Of a DNA stretch of 64,000 nt, positions 34,328-46,879 are shown one piece after another. The stretch comes from Atkinsonella hypoxylon (Eukaryota; Ascomycota; Sordariomycetes; Hypocreales; Clavicipitaceae): positions 434,001 through 498,000 of the forward strand of contig JFHB01000003.1 of assembly GCA_000729835.1 (NCBI GenBank). The letters run 5' to 3'. Position 1 is the first letter of the stretch. Each line of letters starts with the position of its first letter. The notes under the pieces are model-generated. The model worked only from the letters and a program-made list of their open reading frames with translations. It was not told where the DNA came from and searched no databases. A program made the translations under genes and the position numbers.

Positions 34328-36244
34328 TGAAGAAATTAGATGTAGAGGACGGAGCGAAAGCGGCCGTGGGAGGACAGTTATGTACAGTAATAATCAGGGT
34401 TGTATATAAACGTGACTTCAGGTTAAGATTGCTGTTAAAGAAACAGAGAATGGTCAAGCTCGCAAGGCAAGGAACTTTTGTGACGAATTGCGCACACAAG
34501 GACCAAACGAAAAGTGGTTGCGAGCTGGTCACGAAGGAGAAGACGGCGCGAGGCAGGAGCAGCAGGTACGTAGCAGAGATTGGCGAGTTATCATGACGTA
34601 GCAGGCTGGAGAACACAACAACGAGCTCATGGCAAAGAACGGGATGAAGGTGCGAAAAAGACGTGCGAGGAAGGCGGAAGGCTGGCTGATGATTAGAGGA
34701 GGGCCGGCCGGCGCTTCGCTGCTGTGGCTGCTGGACGCGGAAGAAGCATTGCTACGACAGCGGCACACACAGCGGCAGGTTGGAGCGGCCGCTATTACGA
34801 TGCGGGTGCTGGCTGAGTCTCAGGTATTGAAGTACCACTGGGCCGAAGGGCCAGTATGAAGTTACCTTCCTCCTAGGTATCTACAGTAAATACCTCCAGT
34901 CCCGCATTGGCCCTAGCTGCTTGCCCTCAGGTACCACCGTCCCGCCAATGGGGCACTGATATCAGACTCGAATCCCCACCAATATAGTTAATTCGTCGTT
35001 CGCCAGAGGAGAATGCTCGGCTAATTCAAGTACAGGGCGTTGATGTACCGAGAGTAATTTAGTGACCCCGGCCGACCGCCATCAATTTCAAAGCAATAGC
35101 GAATTATTGAGTCTTTCGACATATATGCTTGCTGAATGCTGATATGTCTGTAAATGCCTACCAATACCAAATTAGCTAATGAATTTTGGAATAAATCTGC
35201 GCTCCGGCGTGGATCATGCTTTAATAGTACAACTAACTCGCGAGGTAAGTTCTTCTGCGCCACCAGACTGCAGTCCGGGCGTGTGGCAGACACTGCTTAC
35301 CTAATAAACTCACGTCGCCCAGGTTGGTCAACCTACCCACCCGCCCACCTCCCACCCACCTCCTAATCACACAGCAGCCTGTACGGTATCAAATGCAACA
35401 AGGCGTGTATGAGTAAGTGTCATATTTGCTACAAGCCAGTCGATCACATCCTCGGTTGCTCTTTCGCAGCCCGCCTTCCTTCCTTATCTTTCTTTCTATC
35501 TTGGCTTCAATACCTTTCATTTTGCATGACCCTGCTCTCGGAGCCTCTGCTTTACTGTCCAGACCGCTCTCCTTTTTGGTTCGTCACGTTGTTGGTAAGA
35601 TCACGCACGACCCGAACGCCATGCCTGCAGAAATCCGCATCATTTGCAAGCTCTATTACCATGATTACCATGTCCTTCCTTGTATATTTGGAAATGATAG
35701 CAGTGCCTTTATACCCTATGACCGCATAGTTTTCTAACTGGAACTAGAAACGGTCGTTGGTCCCCAACAGAATTGAGGTTCTTTGACACTCTGAAGGATA
35801 GGATTACAGCTCGAGCGACCGGTAACGAAACCAAATTGAAATATAGGTCAGGTTGAACCGCAAGAAGTTGGGGCACTCACTTCAGGCGGCTGCCAAATAT
35901 ACCCGTCGCCACTTGCCTCGAAGAATCGGCTTGCTCCTGCGGGGTGTGGATCATTGGATCAGCCATGTTGAATGGGTATGCCTTCTTCTTCTGCTATATT
36001 TTACCCCGATTGCAAAGTCTTCATATTCCTCTGATTATAACAATTTGCTCCTCGATATCCGCTTTATACTTTGTTTACATGTCGGGCGGCTTAAGTTATG
36101 GCTATCTCAGATACCTCGTGGTTCCGCTTTGCCCTATCCCTTAGATCACGTTTGAGACTTTACGGCTTGCTTACCTTGTTTGCCTCGCTTGTTTTCTGCT
36201 GGCTAACATTGCGATTTCTTCGGAATCGAAAAGAGCAAAGCCAG
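34328..36244. other. Spacer between divergent genes
   Basis: Holds the cti6 promoter and, on the right, a long leader for the next plus-strand gene. ORFs at 35.4-35.75 kb and 35.85-36.15 kb are hydrophobic but show no family. The stretch 36098-36244 is in frame with the next gene and could be coding if translation starts at 36098. Confidence 0.45.
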
Positions 36245-38167
36245 ATGATGTCACCGGATACTGTGTCATCTCTATTTCCAGACCGGCCAATACGACCTCT
36301 GCCGAAGCGCCGAATTCGTGAAAGGTTATCCACAGAAGCTGCCGGTTCGATTACCTACCCACCTTCCACTCAAAGCTCCCTACCACTCTTCCACTATCCG
36401 CCGTTTTCTTTGAAGGATGAAAGCAATTCTTACACCATCGACGTACCAGAATCTTCAACAGTTGCCACCATCGATGATGCACAGCAAACCGAGCAAGCCA
36501 AAACTACGCAGCGTAGCTGCAGTGGGAAAGAAGTTGCACAAAACCGAAGCACAGTGGTGTCTAGATCACGACCGGAGTTCTTGTCACGGACCAGCAAGGA
36601 ATCAATGCGGCAAGACCAAACTCGACAACTAGAGTCTCAGGTGACCCAACCACAACACTCTGCTAGCTCATCTGTTGATGGCTATGATTCCTTTGAAAAT
36701 ACCAATAATAAGAAGAAAAGGAAAATTCCATCGGCTGGTGACTTGTCCGTTAACGGTACTCATGGACTCAGCAGTGAGGTCAATGCTCTCGCCTTGCCTG
36801 CTGTGCCGACAACCTCAAACAATGAAAGCCATTACGGGGCAGAAAGGGCTTATAATGGTTCCAGTGGCTGCGCAACATCTAAAGGCTATGGAGCCAATAA
36901 CCAAGGGTTCTCAGGATCTGGAAGAGGCAGGCTTGGGCGCTCTAGAAATGGAAGGAGCCCATTACGTACGCTGCCTGACGGTAACAATGCCTGGCTTATT
37001 CGTGGGGCCAAGGCTGGAACAAGTCAATGGCCGCCAGGTAATGCCTCCCCTGAAGTTCTTCATGCCCAATCCTCTTTGTCCTTTGGCATTTACCTCTTAG
37101 TGCATCGGAGAAGCTATACTTACCCAATTCGTTGCGATCATCGTTTGGTTTCTGTCACGTCTAGTCACAAAATTTTTTCCGAGACCTTTGTGACTTTTAC
37201 CCACACCACCTACACGACGACTGATGCTCCCGTACTTTACTACAGCACTACTATTTCTGCTTGCACTGTCTGCTCTCTATACTAACTATTGGCATTGTCA
37301 CAGTGCACGCAGGTGGTGGCATAATATCTAGCGCCATTGCCAACGCCGAGAAAGCTCCGCCACAAGGGCAAGAGAATGTGAGCCTTCTCGAACAGCATAT
37401 GCTATATCCAGAAATTACGCCGTCCTCGGCTCAATTTACGTTCACTTGTGACTCCCAAGTGCCAGGAACTGTGCAATGGCCTGGTAGGTCTTTTCATCTT
37501 CCCCTTGCACCTTTAGTTGCAGCATTAACATTGGATTCTCATCCATACAGCAGGTAGTGCAAATCGTCAAGAAATACCTCCTCGGACTTCCGACACGTCA
37601 CCAAGCATGAATGCCGTCCATACTCTGGATATTGATGCTGCCAGTGGCGCACCTACCCAGTCACGGAGAAGGGCTCGCCGGCAACTCAAGAAGGAATTGG
37701 CATCGGCAGCACGTCAAAGAAAGAATATAGCCCGGCACAATTTTTACCAAAACCCTCCAAAGCCAGATGACATGTGGGTTTGCGAGTTTTGCGAATACGA
37801 GCTGATTTTCGGCGTACCTCCTGCAGCCTTGATACGAGATTATGAGATCAAAGATCGTCAACATCGTCTTGAAGAAGCCGAGCGAAAAAGGCTATTGGAG
37901 AAGGCAAAAGCGAAGAGTAGGAAGAGTAGGAAGAACGGAAAGGCGCCGATCAAAGGCAACTCGACTGGCCATTCTCACGACGAACAACATCCGTCCGATT
38001 TGGCAGATGACCAAGAAGCACTGCCAATTCACCAAGGCCGTAGTCAATCAGTACAAGAAGAGTATTATTATGGACTTAAGGGGCATTGCGATGACTCATT
38101 GCCCGAACATGATCGATCTCCAAACGAAGGAGCTAGCAACGTGGAACGGAGTCGAGCAAAGACCTAG
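36245..38167 (+). CDS. Conserved hypothetical protein with CEFCEYE motif
   Basis: Three exons (36245-37037, 37304-37483, 37554-38167) give 528 aa. The chosen start (MMSPDTVSSLFPDRPIRPLP) directly follows an AG and lies about 50 nt after a GCTAAC branch-like site, suggesting a leader intron. The upstream in-frame ATG at 36098 would add 49 residues with a transmembrane-like stretch. The body is Ser/Thr-rich and disordered, then SGSGRGRLGRSRNGRSPLRT and NAWLIRGAKAG. The last exon has a basic RRRARRQLKKELASAARQRK, then MWVCEFCEYELIFGVPPAAL with a lone CxxC, then IRDYEIKDRQHRLEEAERKR and a Lys/Arg coiled segment. This C-terminal block is conserved in filamentous ascomycetes as far as I recall; function unknown. 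Both introns show alternative in-frame acceptors. Confidence 0.75.
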
Positions 38168-40651
38168 TAAGTAAGGATACCGGGCCTGCAACGTCTCTTT
38201 TGATTCCTGGATGGATGGCAGCCGTACGTGATGGTTGTACAGACTAGGTCTCAAATTACAGGCGGATCTGTTCGCGGCGCGATTTTGCTGGATTTCCGAG
38301 ACAAGGCCGAAATAAACGGGCCCAATTGGTGAGGAAAGGGTTCTGGAACAATCATGCGCCGGACAAACACTCCGTCGGCTACTTGATCGAATACATGTCC
38401 AATTTTCAGCATCAGAAACAGCTAGCGCTTGTGAATCTACTCTTCCAGCGATAACCCCAAGCTTCAGGCTATGTTTAATGCACTTGTGGTGAACGTGGAG
38501 ACGTGTTTCGCGTGGTTGTCGATGAATAAGCGATGACCAAGATCCAGGCAATTCTAGCTAGAACGGGATTCAAAGATCGCCCATTTGGAAAAGATTGGAA
38601 TTGGAAGTTTGTATAATTGGATAGATTGTAATTCTAACGGCTAGTCTGCGAAGAGGTAACTTCTGGAAGAACGCAAACTTCCTGGTGTATTAAAGCTCGA
38701 CATTGACCTTGTTATTGTCTAGATAAGGCAGGTTGGTTTTATAGCCGATTGGAAATTGAAACCTGTCCAAACGCCGAGCAATGGAGTTCTTTTCACTAGT
38801 ATGCATGCTATTTCGGCAAGAAATGCTACCTACCCGCTTTGCGCAGCATCCCGTCCTATCTTGACAAAACGAGACAGAGCTCGAAGGGCCTCAGACCTTG
38901 TTGCGTCATAACTTGTTTCAAGGTCAACGTAAACAGTGTGAAGGTGTGTAGGGATCCTGAATGGACCAATTGAAGCTTTCGCGCTCACACAACACCCTAC
39001 AGTTGCCCACGCGGCGCGGTTTGTGATGAGACGTTCGATTTGGAACTTATCTTAGCATTTTTAGATGAAACCGCGATAAAGAGGACAGGTCTTGCCAGTA
39101 GTGGATCAAATCAACTTTGGTGTTATTCAGCAGTCTAGTAGAGGCCTCTTTAAAGCGCTAGCTTAACCCGAGCCGTGAATTGTATCAAGGCATGTCGCCA
39201 GCATTGTGTAAAGAGCTTGACTCGGAACAAAACTAACTAGCCGACCAGACGGTATTGTCGCCTCGAGGGAGTATTTTCGGGACCCCACTTGCATCTAGGG
39301 GCAGGGGAAATCAGAGGGCAATTAATTACCAGGCATGGATGGACTCTTGACATTCATCAGCAAAACAAGCACAAGGATGCCTCGGGTACTCAAGGTGCAA
39401 AAACGGGTACCGGGTCCAACTTTTCTACGGTAAATCTTTAGAAAAATTAGACCCGTTAGGACCCACGACTGTCACCAGGACGACCTGGGGTATCCGTACA
39501 GGGACGTGAGGGATTATTTCATCTCAACTATTTTTTTTTGGTGGGTAGTAAGCCTTGCGAGCGGGGATGGGCCGCACCGCGAAAGGGGGCGGCCCCTGGG
39601 GAATTATTAAAACTACACAATGGATTAAAGAGAGTCGAAGGTTTATAGCAGAGGCCGTGCGTGGCTGACTTGATCAGCGGGACAAAGGCAGGGCTACAAG
39701 ACGTGCTGTGCTTGTGCTGCCTGCCTATCTAGGTATGATGGCAGGTCCTCGACGTTTGACACCGGCAATCCGGCAGTACGGCGTAGAAATTATCCGACAC
39801 ATATTACGATGAAGTCGCCAAAGGTTCCGATTCCTAATATTCCGTGGCTCCGTGGTACCGTGGCTCCGTAATACTTGCCGTTATTGTCGCTGCGATGGTA
39901 GCTCCTGCTTGACCATCCCTAGCTCAACAGTCAGTGTCGTCATAGTGGGGAATTAGTGCGATGAGTTCTGCGCGACCATTGGCCTGAAAGAGGGATTTCA
40001 TGCGTCACCATTGATTAGACAAGTGCTAAACGCTAAGCATCCTTGCTTACGCTGGCCGACCATTCCCGCTCCATCCGTCCCCATCCAAGAGACAAGAGAG
40101 CAAAGAGCTCAAACATCAATTAGACTTTGCCCACTTTGGCCTCCACGACTCTACGCCTCTACGCCTCTACGCCTCTACGCCTCGCGCCTTCACAGCAACG
40201 ACGACGACTCGATCAAAGCTGGGTTGACTTTTCTGAACCTAACCTTTTGCCAACTTACTAGCCCACCTACGGTCGTCGCCGCCTGCGCAGGCATCTGCCA
40301 TCCGCCCTGCCATTACCGCTTGCGTTCCGAGATGCGCCACCTCGCGCGTTAGACCTCGTTCATCATCCTTTGTCGCCGAGCCTCTCTTCAGCAGCTTTAC
40401 CTCTTGTCTCATTTTCCTCCCCTTCCCATCCCTGCCTTGCCCTGCACTCGGTGTATAGGCTCTCTTTTCTGCTCTCTGCATTCTGTCCTATTTTAATATT
40501 TTATTGTCCTTAATCTCTTCCATCTCTCCTATCAAGTCTTCTCGCTCTCATCCACGTCATACCTCATGACTCTCATGCCCACCTGCTGCTGTTGAGAAAG
40601 CTCACCGTCCTGTTCGGCCCGAGCCTGTCTCCTTTCGCCGTGCAATTGGCC
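38168..40651. other. 2.5-kb spacer and leader of the giant ORF
   Basis: No gene is supported. A CCGTGG-containing imperfect repeat lies near 39841-39866. The final 280 bp are strongly pyrimidine-rich (CTCTT/CCTTCC), typical of a fungal promoter and leader. Confidence 0.5.
40151..40182. repeat. Octamer repeat (CTACGCCT)4
   Basis: Four perfect tandem 8-bp units about 470 bp upstream of the 1462-aa gene's start. Confidence 0.95.
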
Positions 40652-43600
40652 ATGTTCGGTAGCTCACGGAGGCGACAGCCTCCTGCCCAAGTAAGTTACA
40701 GAAAATACATGCATGATTCAGTTGCATGGGTTTCCATCTCTCGCAGCCATGTTACATGGTTTTTGCTATTGACTGGAAGCTAATCGACTTAATTCAGCCC
40801 TTGACTAGGGAAACGGCGGATCCTAATGCCGCGACCGCAGCAGCAGCGGTGTTCATGAGTCGTCGCGACTCCAATGCGTCCTTGTCTTCGGCCGCTGCCG
40901 CTGCCGCTCTCAGGGCACGGCCGATGACCCCGACGATCGTCGCAGAGGTACAGTCAAAAAGAGCCAGCAGGAGAAGCCCTTCTGTCAACTCCCTCACGGG
41001 CAGTGTGAGAGGACGCCGCGAGCTCACCAGAACCCCCAGTGTGGGTTCGATGATGGAGCGAACTTTCCGCACGCCTTCGCCAGGTCGCAGCCCAGCTCCA
41101 AGGGAGCATGTGCCTCCTGTGCCCGTAATGCCTAGTGTTGACCAAGTATTGGCCAGCCAGCGAACTAACAGCCAGATTAAGGGACCCAAAGACTCCAAAG
41201 GTTATCCGCTACAAACGCAGCCATTCAGAACCGCAAGCCAGAAATTGAAAGATGGTACTCAGCCATCGTGGTTTGGTGGTGCCAACACAAGAGACGCGAA
41301 TCCTCGAACAGCCGATGCCACCATACAATCTCTTACATATGTTCCAGAGTCGCGTTCCGGTAGCGTCAGTCCTTCAATAAATTTCTCTTACCCTCGAGCT
41401 AGGCCTGTGTCCCCTTCTTCGTCAGTCGATGATGGCACGCTCGTCTACGATCCGAATTCCCGACGCATGGTTGCCAAAGAAACTTTGGTGGGCCTCCCGG
41501 AAAGTGCGCGCGAAGTTTTAGAAGAACCAAAGGAGAAGAAGAAAAAGAAGAAGAGAAACTCCACCAAACTAGATAGGGCTGGTTCGCATTTTTCTAGGGG
41601 CACCGTAAGTGGAGAAACAATAGCTCCTGTACTGCAAAAGAATGCAGGCCCAAATCATAACGTCCAGCTCGAACACGCCCCCGCCCCCATCCCCGAATTG
41701 AGTAGTGACTATGAACAAGAACAAGCTTCAACTTCTGACGTGGTTGCTGCGAATGATGTCGTAACACCAGAAGCTACGTGGGAAAGTAAAAGGAAGAATC
41801 AAAGGAAAACTAAGAGCCATCAGCAGCCAGTACCTCTTGAACAGGAAGGGGCAGATACTTGTGATCAGTCCCTCGCTAAAGAACAACAAATCTGCCAAAC
41901 GCCCGCTCTTATCAAAAATCCATCAGTGGTTGAAGAGGAACCAGAAGACGAGGAACTGGAAGAGCAAAAGGGAAAACCAGAAGAGACCGGCTCTGCATCT
42001 CCTCCCGCTAATGCAGTCTCTCCTGTAGCCCATTCACAATCCCTGATTACAGACGGTGAACCCAAGACGAAGCTTCGCCAGGCACGAGCTCAATCTGAGA
42101 GCCCTGCAGGATCTGCTCGTTTCGGTGCGTCGCTAAGCGACCAATTGGTCGTTAAGCACGAACCTCCTGCCCGATCAGTGTCACCAAAGAAATCGGCTTT
42201 GAAGTTGGCTGCGAATGCTAGAGGCGTATCACCATCTGATGATGGTCCAGAGGCCGCTCCAAGCCGGGTCTTAGGTTCAAATGATGATGTGGACGCTGCA
42301 TTGGCACGAAAGAAAAGCGTACGCGTTAGCTGGGACGACAGAAATACTATTGTTGTTGGCGAAGCAGCTCAGCCTCAAGAATTGCATTCTCCCATGATTC
42401 CAAGTCCTCAAGCCAAAAAACCATGGCACAGCGTCGTATCAAGGTTTGGCAAGAAAGAAAATGTGACTTTGGCCGAAGATGAAACAATGACTCCACGGCC
42501 CGCTCTGCCTCAATTCGGCAGCGTTCGCGAGAAGAAGATTAAGGAGCCAGAAGAGCGGCCGTTGGTTCGTCCCTCCGAGAGAACGTTCATTGCTGTGAAT
42601 GGATCCGCGACCACTGGCGGAGGCCAATCTACGGATGCCGTGATTGGAGCCGCCATTTCGCAGGACCTGGCATCAAAGAATGCGGCTAACATCTCAAAGA
42701 CCCGAGAGCCTATCCAGGCTGTAGTGCCATCCATCGAGAACAAGTCTCATCAGAATGCCATCCTGGAAAGCTCCGACGATGACTTGGATACTAATGTCAC
42801 AGCTGAATCTGTAAACGGCGCAGAAACGACAACTGTGACACAACCCAAGGTCATAGCTATCGTCCCTAGCACTCCAACTAAAACTGTACCCTCAAAAGTC
42901 CAGACAGATAAAGCTGTGCCTACCATATTCATAACTCAGCCCAGTCCTCGCGCCCTGGGTTCCTCGAACACTTGTCCCCCAGGTAGCTTCCCCGATGATG
43001 GAGGAGCAGCCGTCGGTAAGCAAGATAGTGAGGACGAATCTGACGAATCCGGAATGTCAACACCGACGCGAAATGTAGAACCTACAGCCGGTGGCACTGG
43101 CATGGCCGACATAGCAGAGGAAAATGAAGAATTTGAAGATGAATGCTTCAGTGATGCCTACGAGGATCTTGAAGAAGTTGATGGAGACGGGTTCTTGTCG
43201 TTAGACGCGGTTGTTGACAGTCCTACTTGCGAGAAGATGACCAATAAGATGTCTGACGAGAGAGTTGTTGTGGCAAAGAAGGCGGACCAGATTGAGCAAA
43301 CACAGTCATCCACCATTTCAGCAGGAGAAGCAGACGACAAGACAGGAGATGACTGGGAAAATGCCAAGGCTTACTGGAAGAGCCTGTCTATTGAAAAACG
43401 CCGTCAGCTCGAGATTGAGGCTTTATCAGAGACTGGTGAAGAGGCTAGTACTTCTAAGAAATCAGTCCAGGTGGATCAAGCGGCCACTGCACCTACCCTT
43501 GCCACCGACAGATCCGATGAAGTAAAACCAGGAACAAAGTGGTCTGCAAATGACAGCAGCGAAGAGAACTCAGAGCCAGAGGTAGTTCAGCCCGCGAAAC

Positions 43601-45147
43601 GAGCCTCACTTGTTGCGGCCAAGGCAACAGCCACTGCCGACCCTGCAGAGCGAAAGATGCGTACGTCAATGCGTCAGTCTATGCGATCAGGACCTCCAAG
43701 ACTGGCACGAGACACAGGCCTCGAAAGACCAGGGGGAATGAGGAAGTCTATGAGAGATGACCCTATGACCAGAACCCCTGCGGCTAGACAGCGCACTACG
43801 GAGGCCCCCGTCTCACGGCCCATGTCCGCTACTGTTTCTTCAGCAGCTCCGGTACCAGCTCCGAGACAGTGTTTGCAAGGCAGCAGAACGAATGGTGACA
43901 CTCTTCGCCCAACGTTATTGACATCTGGCAGACCTGCCTCAAATCACCAGCCAGCTACGACAGGGCTGTCAAAGAGCCACAAACACAACATGTCGTCAGA
44001 TGATCTGAGATCGTCAATCATCAAACCGACTTTGCGACGCCACGGCTCAGATGACAGCGAGAGCAGTTTCAAGCGCAACAGGTCTGGGTCGGCATTCCAT
44101 GATACACATCATTTTCGAATGTCCTTGCGATCCGGCATGCGCGAACTATCTTCACCCACAGATTCCACTAAACGATTCAGTTTGCCCTCGCTGTCCCCAC
44201 ATGGCTTTAGAAGAAACTCGTTTTCTTCCTTGCCTCCTGAGAACACGCCATCCTTTGGTGGAACGGGTCGTATGCGTCAATCTCTAAGGGATAGGCCGAC
44301 ATCTTCTACCTCTCGGTTGAGAATGGGTGGGTTTACGAAATCGTCTGGTTTTGGCAAGAAGTCAAAGGGAGGAAGCCGCTTTCCTGATTCTAGTGACGAG
44401 GAAGACGCTGGTCCAGCCCTCTTCAGAAGTCGTTTTGTTGACTCAAGCGATGATGAGGAGCCTGCTGCCTTACCAAAGACTAACGGCTTCCCCCGGTCTC
44501 TTCGCAAGGGCAATGGATCACCATTAAACAGTCCAAACCGCAGCATGGTCACATCAGAAATTCCCGAAGACGATGGAGGCATTGTGCAGCCTAAGCGCAG
44601 TGCGTCAACACATGGGCAGTCCTCAGTCCGGCGTACCCGTTCTGGCCGTGGCAGTCTAGAACCTCTGTCTCAAAACGACATGCCTCGGCCAACTTCTCGG
44701 CGAGGTAGCTTTATGTCTATCCTGCGCCGCAAGAAGGACATGTCTGACAAAGTGTCAAAGGACATAGGTGAAAGCGCCGCCCGAAAAGACACTGTTCTGG
44801 AGCGAAGTCCCGAAGAACTAGCACAACTACGCAGTAATCCACATCGCAGGCGCGATTCTAGTTGGCCCTTGCCCGATGAAAAAGGCACTGACGGGGAGAA
44901 TGGCAGAGCAAAGGAACCATCTCGGCCATCAACTGCCAGTGGTGTAGCAACTGCGAAAAAGACTGGCCTTCTTGTCCGTCGAAACACATCCCAAGGCGTG
45001 GTCGGGCTCGACCATGCTGAGGTTGACACGAACGAGCCAGTTCCACCAATTCCCACTGACCTGGCTCAGATTGATTTTCAGCGACCCCAGCAAGCCAGAA
45101 AGAAGAAGTTCGGTGCGCTGCGAAAGATGTTTGGTATCCACGACTAG
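40652..45147 (+). CDS. Large disordered Ser/Arg-rich protein, 1462 aa
   Basis: A 13-codon first exon (40652-40690, MFGSSRRRQPPAQ) splices in frame over a 107-nt intron to one 4350-nt exon (40798-45147). The start of exon 2, PLTRETADPNAATAAAAVFM, is the most family-like segment. No globular domain is seen. Features are an Ala tract, a Lys run (KEKKKKKKR, about 255-265), VYDPNSRRMV, a WENAKAYWKSLSIEKRRQLE block near 865, repeated basic SMRQSMRSG / MRKSMRD / RMSLRSGMR / RMRQSLRD motifs (about 970-1190), twin acidic DSSDEED / DSSDDEE clusters (about 1210-1230), and an amphipathic basic C-terminus RKKKFGALRKMFGIHD. The C-terminus could bind membrane or a partner (inference). Function unknown; a cortical or eisosome-like scaffold role is only a guess. 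The unspliced upstream start at 40726 is rejected. Confidence 0.88.
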
Positions 45148-46879
45148 ACAGCGTGGTGCTCTATCATCTCATTGCATTGTGGCCTGTCTGCCATGAGCAT
45201 TCCTTCTGTTCTGACGTACTAGTCATAGAAGGAGGGGGGCGTTTATTGTATTTTTGGTCAAGTATATTTCAAGTAGCAGCCATTTTTTGGTTCATGTCTT
45301 ATCGCGACTATGTTTATACCTCACAACCAAACTAGAGCGACGTGCTCACATCCGTTGCTTTTTCATCCCGACCGTGGCGCCATCATTTTTTTTTTTCTAA
45401 ACTGGCTGCTCGCACGACATGTTGTGTTGTAGATATTATTACTCCATGTTTTGTTGGCCACTACGGAACGACTTTGAGCCGCAATCAAAGCGGGAGTTGC
45501 CTAGGCTGCTTTGGTCCTTGAATGTAAGCTAGGGAATAAGAGGGGATTTTTTTTTTTTTGGTTGAGAAAATATGGATATCCCAGTGAGGAGTTACTAGAT
45601 AATTATGATTTCGGTCTGGACCTTGGATAATACATCTTGTACATTGGCGCTTGCAAATACCGGCAAAACGCCTCATTGCATGTACTTTGCGCGATTGGTT
45701 GCAGGTAGTAGATCCTGTTGCTATTCTAGCGTTTCGAGAATCCCGTTCGACCCTTACAGACCCTTACAGGCTCCCGAGGGTTTGGCTGCTAAGCTAATTC
45801 TACGCCCCTATGGTAATTGTAGGCGTAACGCTACTAAAACATTCGCGGATCTAAACATCCTGCTGCCCTCGATGGAGGTGTGAAATCGGGAAATTCTCCC
45901 TCGATCAAAAAAGACACTCTAGCCAGCAGTCATTATTCTCAAACTCGATCTCCTTGGGCATCACTTCCATCGAGTTCCGCGTTGGCTCACAAATCAGGGC
46001 CTTGAATCTGACAAATCCAAGCCATATTGGGAAAGAGCTTGAAAACGCGGCGAGAGTATCAGAAAAGAAAGATTATTATCCAATTACACTTCGGATTTTC
46101 ATTACTGTTTTCTACATAAATGTGCAGTCATTCGCCACTCACTTACAATCCCGCATACGTAAAACAGAATGCCGTTGTTCCCATCATAACTTCAAAGCAC
46201 CAACTGTGTTGCTGGGCCGAATATACCTCCCTTTCAAGCACTCGTACAATACTCGTATCACTGCTGACCCTAGAACCTTCATAAATAACTTGTCTCAAAA
46301 CAAATTCAAGATTCCCGGCACGCTTCCCTTGTGGTCCAAGCAATAGAACAATGACTACGCCAGTGCTAGGCTGGCGATCTTTCTTTGGGGAGAAAGGAAA
46401 AAAGAAGAACGAGGATAACTAAAAGTACATTAGACCCTCGAGAAGGGGAGTCTGGAAATAAATCATGCTAAATATGGATGTTTTTAGAACGCTTTGATTT
46501 TGCAATGTATTGCCAATATGGTGCGAACCCGTAATCTGCCTATATTTAATGATCGATGGGCTGATGTGACAAAAAATATCAAAGGGAATAGGAGGACGGT
46601 TGGATGACATGCAAGGTCAGAAAGTAGCTGAGAAAACTGAGACCATATCATTCCTGATATTTTACTCCTCAACTGCCTCATAGAGCGTGTCTGGTGAGAA
46701 AAGTGTACATGCTGAGAGTGGAATATGCATTGGCATGTGGTCATGATCCAATGACTTTTCAAGTAGAAATACTAAGGCATAGAGCTCCGTTGGGATAGTT
46801 GGCATTTAGATGTGTCGGTGGTTCAGAGATCAACGATCTTCTCGATTGATGCAAGACGCCATTGCGCTATGTTGAGGCG
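45148..46879. other. Convergent 3' flanks
   Basis: Lies between the 1462-aa gene and the convergent minus-strand gene ending at 46880. T-rich runs lie near 45387 and 45547. No supported ORF. Confidence 0.5.

Noticed and set aside
40726..40797. Start of the 1462-aa protein within the unspliced frame at 40726
   Set aside because: A GTAAGT donor at 40691 and TTCAG acceptor at 40797 join the MFGSSRRRQPPAQ exon in frame, so this stretch is intron.
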